The notes: a model not told the origin generated them from the sequence alone. Shown: positions 1 through 5,595, counted from the stretch's first letter. The stretch: 7,933 nucleotides of DNA from Bacteroidales bacterium UBA3382 (GCA_002358965.1 DEPW01000052.1:1-7933); one strand, 5' to 3'. Translations and numbers: made by a program.

Positions 1-611
1 CCGCTGCCGTGATGGCGGTGATAGTCGCCGTAAGCCGAAGGATCAAGGATATAATGGTGATACTGATTCTCGGAATGATGTTTTCTTCCGGCGTAAGCGC
101 CATAGTGCAGGTCTTGCAGTATGTAGGCACTGAGTCCGCGCTCAAGTCCTTCGTGATCTGGTCGATGGGGGCTCTGGGCGATGTCACTTACACCCAGCTT
201 GCCTTGCTTGTCCCCGTGTTCCTTGCAGGTATGGTGCTGGCCGTGGCGGCGGTAAAGCCTCTCAATCTGCTTTTGCTCGGGGAGGCTTATGCGCGGACGA
301 TGGGCCTGAATGTCAGGCGGAGCCGTACCTTGATTTTCCTGTCGACGACCCTTCTTGCAGGATCGGTGCCGGCATTCTGCGGGCCGATAGGGTTTGTGGG
401 ACTTGCCGTGCCGCATGTCGCGAGGTATGTTTTCTCGTCTTCGGATCATCGCGTGCTTGTCCCGGCCACTGTCCTGGTCGGAGCCGCGGCCATGCTCGTA
501 TGCGACCTCGTTTCGAAGACTATGAATTTTCCTATAAACACGATAACTTCCCTGCTCGGGATTCCGATAGTGATATGGGTGGTGATAAGGAATAAAAATA
601 TTTTCAGATGA
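1..611 (+). CDS. FecCD-family ABC transporter permease, C-terminal part (5' end outside window)
   Basis: Inner-membrane permease subunit of a BtuC/FecCD-type importer, which takes an iron-siderophore complex, haem or cobalamin from a periplasmic binding protein into the cytoplasm. The frame is open from the left edge (the first full codon starts at base 3), so the beginning is missing. About 200 residues remain of a family usually near 330-350. Family landmarks are visible: a hydrophobic segment, then SMGALGDV, then LLLLGEAYARTMGLNV (the cytoplasmic coupling region), then GPIGFVGLAVPHVAR, a DHR motif, and the tail NTITSLLGIPIVIWVVIR. At least five strongly hydrophobic stretches fit the membrane segments of the C-terminal half. 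The stop overlaps the start of the ATPase gene in an ATGA, so the two are translationally coupled. The substrate cannot be read from the sequence; the binding protein and any outer-membrane receptor would lie to the left. The family call is firm. Confidence 0.5.
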   Translation, partial: AAVMAVIVAVSRRIKDIMVILILGMMFSSGVSAIVQVLQYVGTESALKSFVIWSMGALGDVTYTQLALLVPVFLAGMVLAVAAVKPLNLLLLGEAYARTMGLNVRRSRTLIFLSTTLLAGSVPAFCGPIGFVGLAVPHVARYVFSSSDHRVLVPATVLVGAAAMLVCDLVSKTMNFPINTITSLLGIPIVIWVVIRNKNIFR

Positions 612-1366
612 TTGGTTTCGAGTCGCTTACGATAGGTTATGGGGACAGGGTGCTTGTCCGCTGTGCGGATGCCGGGATACCTGACGGTTCGTTCACGGCT
701 CTGCTCGGAAGGAACGGTTCGGGAAAAAGCACCTTGCTATCGGCGGTGTGCGGTGCCAAGAGGGACTATTCGGGCGTGATAAGAGTGGACGGCATCGATG
801 TAAGGAGCGTCCCTCAATACAGGCTTGCGCGGTCGGTGAGTTTCGTTTCGACGGCAAGGGTCAGGGTGCCGGGCATGACATGTACCGAACTGGTATCGCT
901 CGGCCGTGCCCCGTATACGGGCTGGACAGGAAAGCTCGGCGACAAAGACAGGGAGATAGTACGGCATTCACTTGAAACCGTAGGGATGGAAGACTTTGCC
1001 TCAAGGACGATGGAAAAGATGTCCGACGGGGAGTGCCAGAGGGTCATGATAGCGCGTGCGCTTGCCCAGGATACTCCGGTGATACTGCTCGACGAGCCAA
1101 CTTCGTTTCTGGATTATCCCAACAGGAGGGAGTTGTGCGCTCTTTTGTCGAGGCTTTCGCATGAAGGAGGAAAGACGGTGTTGTGTTCGACTCATGAACT
1201 GGAAATAGCCCTCGAGACCTGCGATTCGGTCATGCTGATAGACGGCGGCACGATGTCGCATATGTCCGTAAAGGATATGTGCGCAAGCGGAAAAATCGAG
1301 GAGGTCTTCGGATATGCGGGGCAGGGGAAGCAGTCCGGAAATATGCAATACGATTGCAGTTTTTAA
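608..1366 (+). CDS. FecE/BtuD-type ABC transporter ATP-binding protein
   Basis: Cytoplasmic ATPase (252 aa) that powers the upstream FecCD permease in importing an iron chelate or corrinoid. Walker A is GRNGSGKST at residues 34-42, the signature is MSDGE at 138-142 followed by QRVMIARAL, Walker B is VILLDEP ending at 164, the D-loop FLD is at 167-169, and the switch histidine is H196 in STHE. Two motifs are non-canonical: the signature is SDGE instead of SGGQ, and the Q-loop glutamine seems to be replaced in VSFVSTARV (about residues 78-83). From memory both changes are common in Bacteroidetes members of this family, so I do not read them as inactivation. The length is normal. Translation probably starts by coupling, since the ATG sits inside the permease stop and no Shine-Dalgarno sequence precedes it. 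No terminator-like hairpin follows the stop, so read-through into the CDF gene is possible. Confidence 0.5.
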   Translation: MIGFESLTIGYGDRVLVRCADAGIPDGSFTALLGRNGSGKSTLLSAVCGAKRDYSGVIRVDGIDVRSVPQYRLARSVSFVSTARVRVPGMTCTELVSLGRAPYTGWTGKLGDKDREIVRHSLETVGMEDFASRTMEKMSDGECQRVMIARALAQDTPVILLDEPTSFLDYPNRRELCALLSRLSHEGGKTVLCSTHELEIALETCDSVMLIDGGTMSHMSVKDMCASGKIEEVFGYAGQGKQSGNMQYDCSF

Positions 1367-1371
1367 TATGT

Positions 1372-1379
1372 TAACTTTG
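1372..1379 (+). promoter_or_regulatory. Bacteroidetes -7 promoter box before the CDF gene
   Basis: TAACTTTG matches the Bacteroidetes -7 consensus TAnnTTTG and lies 28 bp before the CDF start codon. The only TTG upstream (1354-1356) is 15 bp away, shorter than the usual spacing of about 19-21 bp, so the -33 half is weak. This would give the CDF/Fur pair its own promoter inside the gap after the ABC genes. Confidence 0.5.
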
Positions 1380-1394
1380 CGCCGTCTAAATGTT

Positions 1395-1400
1395 AGGGGA
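1395..1400 (+). promoter_or_regulatory. Ribosome binding site of the CDF gene
   Basis: AGGGGA lies seven bases before the ATG at 1408. It supports that start and is stronger than what most genes in this window have. Confidence 0.5.
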
Positions 1401-1407
1401 ATAAGTT

Positions 1408-2337
1408 ATGGAACATCATGATCACGGGCATGTCCATGAGATAAAGTCTCTGGATTCGATTTTCATAATATCCATCGTCCTGAACCTTCTCTTCGTGGCG
1501 GTCGAGGCGGTGGTCGGCTTTACGCAGAATTCGCTCGGACTGCTTTCGGATGCCGGTCACAATCTTGGCGATGTCTTCAGCCTGCTGTTGGCCTTGGTGG
1601 CCTTCAGGCTTGCGAAAGTGCGCACATCGAGGAAATATACTTACGGGTACAAGAAAAGCACGGTGCTGATATCCCTCTTGAACGCCATCATACTTCTCGT
1701 GGCGGTCGGGGCGATAATCGTGGAGAGTGTCCGCAAGTTCATGTATCCGGAAGCCGTGAACGGTGCGGCCGTTTCCTGGACGGCAGGAGTCGGGATCGTG
1801 GTGAACGGTCTGACTGCCTGGCTCCTGATGAAGAGTCAGAAGCAGGACCTGAATGTGAAAGGCGCTTTCCTTCACATGGCGGCCGATACCCTTGTGTCTG
1901 TCGGGGTGGTGATTTCGGGACTGGTAATGATGTTTACGGGCTTCTATATGATAGATCCTGTCATCAGCATCGTCATAGCCGTCGTGATACTGGTGTCTAC
2001 ATGGAAGCTGCTCGTGCAGAGCGTCAGACTGTCCCTTGACGGTATTCCCGACTCTGTCGATATCGACAAGGTGGAGTCGGCGATCGCTTCCGATTCCGAA
2101 GTGGCCGGTGTGCATCACATACATGTCTGGGCGATAAGCACGACCGAAGTGGCATTGACGGCGCATATAGTGTTGCGCGGGGGCGCTGACATGGAAGTGG
2201 CGAAGGAACGCATCAAACATGCTCTTGCCGCGATGGGCATAGCTCATGCTACTTTGGAAGTGGAATACGAAGGTGCGCACTGCCATGAGATGCAGTGCGA
2301 TTGTTGCAGACAAGAAGATTTTCAGGAGGAACGATAA
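1408..2337 (+). CDS. Cation diffusion facilitator (CDF), probable zinc exporter of the CzcD/ZitB type
   Basis: Inner-membrane cation/proton antiporter that exports Zn2+ or related divalent metals from the cytoplasm; 309 aa, normal for the family. Six membrane helices are predicted at roughly residues 18-38, 43-66, 84-106, 122-141, 155-175 and 180-200, followed by a cytoplasmic ferredoxin-like domain (about 203-285). The transport-site pairs are H51/D55 in helix 2 (SDAGHNLGD) and H156/D160 in helix 5 (HMAAD). HxxxD in both helices is the arrangement linked with zinc selectivity in CzcD/ZnT-like CDFs. The N-terminus is His-rich (HHDHGHVH, 3-10). The C-terminus ends in a His/Cys cluster (H291, C292, H293, C297, C299, C300) beyond the usual domain end, which may bind or sense metal. 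It overlaps the next gene, a Fur-family regulator, by one base, so the two are very likely one transcript. Family call firm; metal specificity inferred. Confidence 0.5.
   Translation: MEHHDHGHVHEIKSLDSIFIISIVLNLLFVAVEAVVGFTQNSLGLLSDAGHNLGDVFSLLLALVAFRLAKVRTSRKYTYGYKKSTVLISLLNAIILLVAVGAIIVESVRKFMYPEAVNGAAVSWTAGVGIVVNGLTAWLLMKSQKQDLNVKGAFLHMAADTLVSVGVVISGLVMMFTGFYMIDPVISIVIAVVILVSTWKLLVQSVRLSLDGIPDSVDIDKVESAIASDSEVAGVHHIHVWAISTTEVALTAHIVLRGGADMEVAKERIKHALAAMGIAHATLEVEYEGAHCHEMQCDCCRQEDFQEER
2324..2329 (+). promoter_or_regulatory. Consensus Shine-Dalgarno that fixes the Fur-family start
   Basis: AGGAGG lies seven bases before the ATG at 2337 and inside the last codons of the CDF gene. It decides the start: the longer in-frame reading from 2295 has no such site and would add 14 residues unlike Fur proteins. 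Such a full Shine-Dalgarno is unusual in this window. Confidence 0.5.
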
Positions 2338-2756
2338 TGTCGGATAAAGTCATAACAAAGCTTGGGAGCCGTAACATCAAACCGACCCCGAACCGTATTC
2401 TTGTGCTGGATGCCATGATGTCCGCTTCGTCTCCGGTTTCGCTTGCGGATCTGGAATGCATACTTGAAACCGTCGACAAATCCAGCATCTTCCGCACGAT
2501 GAACCTTTTCCTTGCGCACCATCTGGTGCATGTGATAGATGACGGCAGCGGCTCTTTGAAGTACGAGGTCTGTACGGGGGAGGAAGATTGCTCTGTCGAT
2601 GACATGCATGTGCATTTTTATTGCGAAAGGTGTCACAGGACAATATGTCTGTCTTCTACTCCGATTCCTCCTGTCGGACTTCCCGACGGTTTCGTCATGA
2701 ACTCGGCCAATTACATAGTAAAGGGTGTCTGCGGAGATTGTATGAAGAAAAACTGA
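2337..2756 (+). CDS. Fur-family metal-responsive transcriptional regulator (Fur/Zur/PerR group)
   Basis: Cytoplasmic DNA-binding repressor of 139 aa, a normal Fur-family length. Residues 1-80 form the winged-helix half: KPTPNRILVLDAM matches the family's first helix, and SSIFRTMNLF (49-58) takes the place of the usual SxxTVYRxL recognition-helix motif. Residues 85-139 form the dimerisation and metal half with HVHFYCERCHRTICL (91-105) and a C-terminal CGDC (132-135). C96/C99 with C132/C135 would make the structural Zn(Cys)4 site; H91 and H93 are likely regulatory metal ligands. Whether it senses zinc, iron or peroxide cannot be decided from sequence alone. Coupling to a CDF exporter, with an Fe/corrinoid importer upstream, favours a metal-homeostasis role; zinc sensing is my preferred inference. 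The ATG overlaps the CDF stop codon (TAATG). There are three further cysteines (C41, C79, C85) outside the CxxC motifs, plus C104. Confidence 0.5.
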   Translation: MSDKVITKLGSRNIKPTPNRILVLDAMMSASSPVSLADLECILETVDKSSIFRTMNLFLAHHLVHVIDDGSGSLKYEVCTGEEDCSVDDMHVHFYCERCHRTICLSSTPIPPVGLPDGFVMNSANYIVKGVCGDCMKKN

Positions 2757-2772
2757 ACGGCCCAAAATGAGG

Positions 2773-2854
2773 AATTTCAAGGCTTGCGAAGATAAGGGAA
2801 CCGCAGTGTACTGGCGTACATGGGGATTTCCGAATCAAGCGTAACGCAGAAATT
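2773..2854. repeat. 82-bp imperfect inverted repeat after the Fur-family gene
   Basis: An intergenic sequence with nested inverted symmetry. The outer arms AATTTC (2773-2778) and GAAATT (2849-2854) and the core arms TGTAC (2807-2811) and GTACA (2816-2820), which flank a TGGC loop, share exactly the same axis at 2813.5. A middle pair GCTTG (2782-2786) and CAAGC (2836-2840) is offset by a few bases. Patches between them also pair (for example 2796-2800 with 2827-2831, and 2791-2793 with 2834-2836). It could fold as a long bulged hairpin and may protect or end the CDF-Fur transcript, although no T-tract follows directly. From memory it resembles interspersed intergenic elements of Bacteroidales; this is unverified. 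Confidence 0.5.
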
Positions 2855-2944
2855 GCCCTTTTGAGCCCTCCTTGCGGCAGTGCCGATAATGTCCCTTTGG
2901 GTATGGCGCGCCATGAAAAAACATGCTTCGCAAGAAGCGGTTAT

Positions 2945-2968
2945 CGCAAATTATGTGCTAATTTTGCG
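2945..2968 (+). promoter_or_regulatory. sotB promoter with overlapping operator-like palindrome
   Basis: TAATTTTG (2959-2966) matches the Bacteroidetes -7 box and ends 24 bp before the sotB ATG, giving a short leader. The box is the right arm of an interrupted inverted repeat: CGCAAATTA (2945-2953), spacer TGTGC, TAATTTTGCG (2959-2968), symmetric except for one extra T. No good -33 TTG is seen at the expected distance, which would suit a promoter that is weak or needs an activator. A repressor bound here would cover the -7 box. Which protein binds is unknown. Confidence 0.5.
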
Positions 2969-2990
2969 CGCTTTTTAGTGAAAATCGGAT

Positions 2991-4169
2991 ATGGGTATGC
3001 AATCGAGCATTTCAGACAAGGGGGCCGGCCGGGGCTGGTGGCCCGTAATGGGGCTGACTTTCGCTGCTTTCATCTTCAATACATCGGAATTCATACCGAT
3101 AGGGCTTCTTAGCGGTATAGCCGGAGATTTCGCCATTACCGAATCCAGGGCGGGTTTGCTGATTACCGTGTATGCCTGGGTGGTGGCGATAGCTTCTTTG
3201 CCGCTGATGGTGACCGTTTCCAGGGCCGAGGGCCGTAAACTCATGCTTTCCGTCGTGGGCGTCTTCATGCTGGGCCAGGCGTTGTCCGCTATGTCGTCGG
3301 GGTATTGGATGCTCATGTTTTCGCGCATTCTGGTGGCCTGCTCTCATGCGATATTCTGGTCCATAGTGACTCCTCTGGCCGTCAGGATGGCGCCGTCCGG
3401 GCAAGATTCCAAGGCGTTGGGCATGATCGTGTCCGGAAGTTCGATAGCCATGATTGTGGGGCTGCCTTTGGGGCGGACTGTCGGTCTGTATCTCGGATGG
3501 AGGATGACATTCGCCCTTATCGCCGTCCTTGCCGCAGCCGTATTGCTTCTGCTGGCCTTCATGTTGCCGAAAGTGCCGGGAAAGGGGGGCTTTTCGTGGT
3601 CGAAATTGCCTTCGTTGCTGGGAATAACCCCTTTGCGCAATCTTTATGTGCTTACTGTGCTGGTTGTGACCGCCCATTTTACCGGATACAGCTATATCGA
3701 GCCATTCCTTGCCTGCGAGGCGGGTTTCGGGGCTTCCGGAATCACTGCGGTGCTGATGCTTTTCGGGGTGATGGGCATAGTCGGTAGCATACTGTTTTCG
3801 CGCCACAATGCTTCGAGGCCTTCGTTTTTCATGGAATATGCCGTCCTCGGCATCGGTGGCTCGTTGTTGCTTTCCGGCGCGGTGTCGTTCAATGCAGTGC
3901 CGATGGTGGCGTTGTGCGTCTTGTGGGGGCTTGCGGTGTCGTTCCTCAATCTTTCGTTCCAGTCTGAAGTGATACGGTTTTCGCCTGAAGACGGTGCGGC
4001 CGTTGCCATGTCCATATATTCGGGCATCTACAATGTGGGCATCGGAGCCGGAGCCTTGTTCGGAGGGCTTGTCTGCGACCATCTGTCCGTGTCTTCGGTC
4101 GGCTGGACTGGAGGCCTTGTAGGCGTTGCCGCTTCAGTCTTTTACTTCATTGTCCGGAAACGGTTCTGA
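2991..4169 (+). CDS. sotB: SotB-type MFS efflux transporter (sugar/drug:proton antiporter)
   Basis: Inner-membrane major facilitator of 392 aa, close to the 396 aa of E. coli SotB (YdeA), which exports arabinose, IPTG and related sugars. The match to my memory of SotB runs along the whole chain: FIFNTSEFIPIGLLSGIAGDF (about 27-47), ITVYAWVVAIASLPLM, then SRILVACSHAIFWSIVTPLA (111-130), the loop GLPLGRTVGLYLGWRMTFA before helix 6, VVTAHFTGYSYIEPFL at the start of the second half, and YSGIYNVGIGAGALFGG near the end. Twelve membrane helices are expected. I chose the ATG at 2991; the ATG at 2997 is an equal alternative, as neither has a Shine-Dalgarno. The physiological substrate in this organism is unknown. 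It is transcribed alone from its own promoter and converges on the lipoprotein gene with only 15 bp between the stops and no terminator hairpin there. Confidence 0.5.
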   Translation: MGMQSSISDKGAGRGWWPVMGLTFAAFIFNTSEFIPIGLLSGIAGDFAITESRAGLLITVYAWVVAIASLPLMVTVSRAEGRKLMLSVVGVFMLGQALSAMSSGYWMLMFSRILVACSHAIFWSIVTPLAVRMAPSGQDSKALGMIVSGSSIAMIVGLPLGRTVGLYLGWRMTFALIAVLAAAVLLLLAFMLPKVPGKGGFSWSKLPSLLGITPLRNLYVLTVLVVTAHFTGYSYIEPFLACEAGFGASGITAVLMLFGVMGIVGSILFSRHNASRPSFFMEYAVLGIGGSLLLSGAVSFNAVPMVALCVLWGLAVSFLNLSFQSEVIRFSPEDGAAVAMSIYSGIYNVGIGAGALFGGLVCDHLSVSSVGWTGGLVGVAASVFYFIVRKRF

Positions 4170-4184
4170 TTACAAAGGGAGTGC

Positions 4185-4823
4185 TTACCTTGCCAGATTG
4201 AAGTAGGGCTGCTTCACCGGTCTGTATGCCTTTGATGGCTGTAATTCAGGATTTCCGGCTATTGTGCTGATATCATTCATCAGATCTTCGTCTGAAGTTG
4301 ATTCATTTACGGCTTTCAAAATTTCCGTGAATATTTCAAATCCGTCAGCATCGTATCCGAAACAATCCGTAAACTCTTTGTCGCAAAAGAAAATCATTTC
4401 CCTCTCCGTGGGCGTGGAACTGAATCTGTTAAGACTCATATAGCTATGTCTGTTAAGATACCTGAAACTATGACTTACTTTCCAACCGGTAAATTCTCCT
4501 TTGTAATATCTGGCGACATTTTCTTTTAGGGAAGCAAGCTTTTCTGAAAGTTCCCTGGCGGAGTCGTACAAATATGATTCGGTCTTCTCTTCATATTGTT
4601 CGCATATGTTCATTTGATCTGTCAGATTGTTGATTTCGTGACAGATTTCTATGATTGGATCGATAGCCGCCATGTCAATGAATGCGCTATCGACTTTTGT
4701 CGATATAGGCTCATAGGAGTCCAGGCTTATGAGTTTGTCTTTAATCAGATCCTCGGCTTTTTTCTCGTTAGAGGTACAGGAAGCCATGATTGACAGTGAT
4801 AGGACGATGATGACTTTTTTCAT
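4185..4823 (-). CDS. Small putative lipoprotein of unknown function
   Basis: 212 aa. I do not recognise a named family with confidence, though the start of the mature part (KKAEDLIKDKLISLDSYEPI) resembles hypothetical lipoproteins of Bacteroidetes. The start is set at the ATG at 4823 because it gives a classic lipoprotein signal: MKK, a hydrophobic stretch, then IMASC with the lipid-bearing cysteine at residue 16. A longer reading to 4874 would put 17 extra residues before the signal. The mature protein is polar and mostly helical, with a likely coiled-coil stretch in the first half (about residues 75-105, rich in E, K and L) and a tail ending in PYFNLAR. It lies 81 bp downstream of mscL on the same strand; I see no TAnnTTTG box in that gap, so it may be read from the mscL promoter. 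It looks more AT-rich than its neighbours. Location (inner or outer membrane) and role cannot be told. Confidence 0.5.
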   Translation of the reverse strand: MKKVIIVLSLSIMASCTSNEKKAEDLIKDKLISLDSYEPISTKVDSAFIDMAAIDPIIEICHEINNLTDQMNICEQYEEKTESYLYDSARELSEKLASLKENVARYYKGEFTGWKVSHSFRYLNRHSYMSLNRFSSTPTEREMIFFCDKEFTDCFGYDADGFEIFTEILKAVNESTSDEDLMNDISTIAGNPELQPSKAYRPVKQPYFNLAR

Positions 4824-4904
4824 AGATTTCAGTATTATGAGTACCCCATCCCGGAAGCGTTTGGCCTGTTTCACGAGGGGGTATGTTGCTGGTTGCTGCG
4901 TATG

Positions 4905-5333
4905 CTATTTTTTTTCTTTAAGCAAATCGCGTATTTCTTCGAGCAGTTTGACATCGTCAGGTTTGGGCGCTGGTGCGGGAGCCGGTTTTTCCTCGGCTTT
5001 CTTCGCCGTCAGCGTGTTGATGAATTTGATCGCTGCGAAAATCACGATGGCGATAATCAGGAAGTCGACGGTGACCTGTACGAAATTGCCCCAGTTGAGT
5101 GTTACTGCAGGGCTGACGACCGCTCCGCTTGCATCAGTTACTGCATCTTTCATCGTCCATTTGAGGTCGCTGAAATTCAGTCCGCCGATGAGTAGTCCGA
5201 TAGGAGGCATGACAATGTCTGATACCAGCGACGACACGATCTTGCCGAAAGCTCCGCCGATGATTACACCGACGGCCATGTCGATTACATTCCCTCTCAA
5301 GGCGAATGTCTTGAACTCATTAAGGAGTTTCAT
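4905..5333 (-). CDS. mscL: Large-conductance mechanosensitive channel MscL
   Basis: Homopentameric inner-membrane channel that opens on membrane tension and releases solutes during hypo-osmotic shock. 142 aa, normal for MscL. The N-terminal helix and pore helix are highly conserved: FKTFALRGNVIDMAVGVIIG (7-26), GGAFGKIVSSLVSDIVMPPI (26-45). After a periplasmic loop comes the second membrane helix (about 84-107, FVQVTVDFLIIAIVIFAAIKF). The C-terminal part is an Ala/Pro-rich linker (EEKPAPAPAPKP) and a charged helix LLEEIRDLLKEKK, the usual cytoplasmic bundle. The ATG has no Shine-Dalgarno, typical for the phylum; the upstream leader is A-rich. The promoter overlaps that of the divergent tRNA-Ser gene in a mirror-symmetric arrangement. 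Identification is firm. Confidence 0.5.
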   Translation of the reverse strand: MKLLNEFKTFALRGNVIDMAVGVIIGGAFGKIVSSLVSDIVMPPIGLLIGGLNFSDLKWTMKDAVTDASGAVVSPAVTLNWGNFVQVTVDFLIIAIVIFAAIKFINTLTAKKAEEKPAPAPAPKPDDVKLLEEIRDLLKEKK

Positions 5334-5367
5334 TACGATAGTGTTTTTTAAGATATTTGGTTTAAAG

Positions 5368-5399
5368 TTGCAAATTTACGAAAACTCTCCGTATATTTG
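5368..5399 (+). promoter_or_regulatory. tRNA-Ser promoter (-33 and -7)
   Basis: TTG (5368-5370) and TATATTTG (5392-5399) are separated by 21 bp, matching the Bacteroidetes consensus. Transcription would begin near 5405, a few bases before the mature tRNA 5' end at 5412. It occupies the same DNA as the mscL promoter on the other strand. Confidence 0.5.
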
Positions 5400-5402
5400 C
5401 AA
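5371..5402 (-). promoter_or_regulatory. mscL promoter (-33 and -7)
   Basis: Read on the - strand, TTG (5402-5400) and TAAATTTG (5378-5371) are separated by 21 bp, a full Bacteroidetes-type promoter. The predicted start of transcription is near 5365, leaving a leader of about 30 bases before the mscL ATG. Confidence 0.5.
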
Positions 5403-5411
5403 TCCCATTCT

Positions 5412-5499
5412 GGAGAGATGCTCGAGTGGCTTAAGAGGCACGCCTGGAAAGCGTGTATACGACAAAATCGTATCTCGGGTTCGAATCCCGATCTCTCCG
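5412..5499 (+). tRNA. tRNA-Ser, anticodon GGA
   Basis: Class II tRNA of 88 nt reading UCC and UCU codons. Acceptor arms GGAGAGA (5412-5418) and TCTCTCC (5492-5498) pair fully, with discriminator G at 5499. The anticodon stem is CACGC (5439-5443) with GCGTG (5451-5455), around the loop CTGGAAA with GGA at 5446-5448. A long variable arm with the stem TACGA/TCGTA around a short A-rich loop is typical of tRNA-Ser. The T-arm is TCGGG-TTCGAAT-CCCGA (5475-5491). The 3' CCA is not encoded (GCAAG follows), so it must be added by the CCA-adding enzyme. Confidence 0.5.
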
Positions 5500-5535
5500 C
5501 AAGAATATTGATTATCAATACTTTGTAAATTATTC

Positions 5536-5578
5536 GTCCGGATTTTGCATTTCAAGTCGTAAAATCCGGACATTTTTT
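5536..5578 (+). terminator. Intrinsic terminator after tRNA-Ser
   Basis: A perfect 11-bp stem GTCCGGATTTT (5536-5546) with AAAATCCGGAC (5561-5571), a 14-base loop, and a run of six T at 5573-5578. It ends the tRNA transcript and insulates it from the GH2 gene. A weaker inverted repeat TATTGA/TCAATA (5506-5520) lies between the tRNA and this stem. Confidence 0.5.
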
Positions 5579-5595
5579 ATTTCAATACAAATACA

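Larger units (their letters stand above)
2757..2990. other. Intergenic region between the Fur-family gene and sotB
   Basis: 234 bp with no convincing gene. It holds the 82-bp inverted repeat (2773-2854), a perfect 12-bp palindrome ATGGCGCGCCAT (2903-2914), a short hairpin GCTTC-GCAA-GAAGC (2925-2938), and the sotB promoter with an overlapping imperfect palindrome (2945-2968). A 25-codon reading frame starting at 2767 lies inside the repeat and is not called. Confidence 0.5.

Noticed and set aside
1393..2313. Long open frame on the - strand opposite the CDF gene (306 codons)
   Set aside because: It is antisense to a clear CDF transporter and its product is a low-complexity His/Arg/Asp-rich sequence, typical of a shadow frame in GC-rich coding DNA.
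2295..2336. Upstream start for the Fur-family gene
   Set aside because: The 14 extra residues lie within the CDF coding sequence; the perfect AGGAGG before the ATG at 2337 supports the shorter protein.
2767..2844. 25-codon reading frame starting ATGAGG inside the inverted repeat
   Set aside because: It lies wholly in a structured intergenic repeat and has no ribosome binding site; coding signal cannot be judged from one copy.
3012..4082. Long open frame on the - strand opposite sotB (356 codons)
   Set aside because: Shadow of the MFS gene; the product is rich in His, Arg, Gln and Pro with no domain.
4842..4883. Inverted repeat TACCCC/GGGGTA between mscL and the lipoprotein gene as a terminator
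   Set aside because: The stem is only six bases with a loop of 30 and no T-run; too weak to call.
4729..5511. + strand frame of 260 codons opposite mscL and the lipoprotein start
   Set aside because: Antisense to mscL and runs into the tRNA; no plausible protein features apart from Ser-rich low complexity.
5475..5530. tRNA-Ser 3' end as an integration (att) site
   Set aside because: No integrase gene and no direct repeat of the tRNA 3' end is present in the window; only the codon bias change hints at it.
5376..5573. Small - strand frame across the tRNA, with a product containing GEIGIRTRDT
   Set aside because: It is the antisense translation of tRNA-Ser, a well-known source of falsely annotated small proteins.
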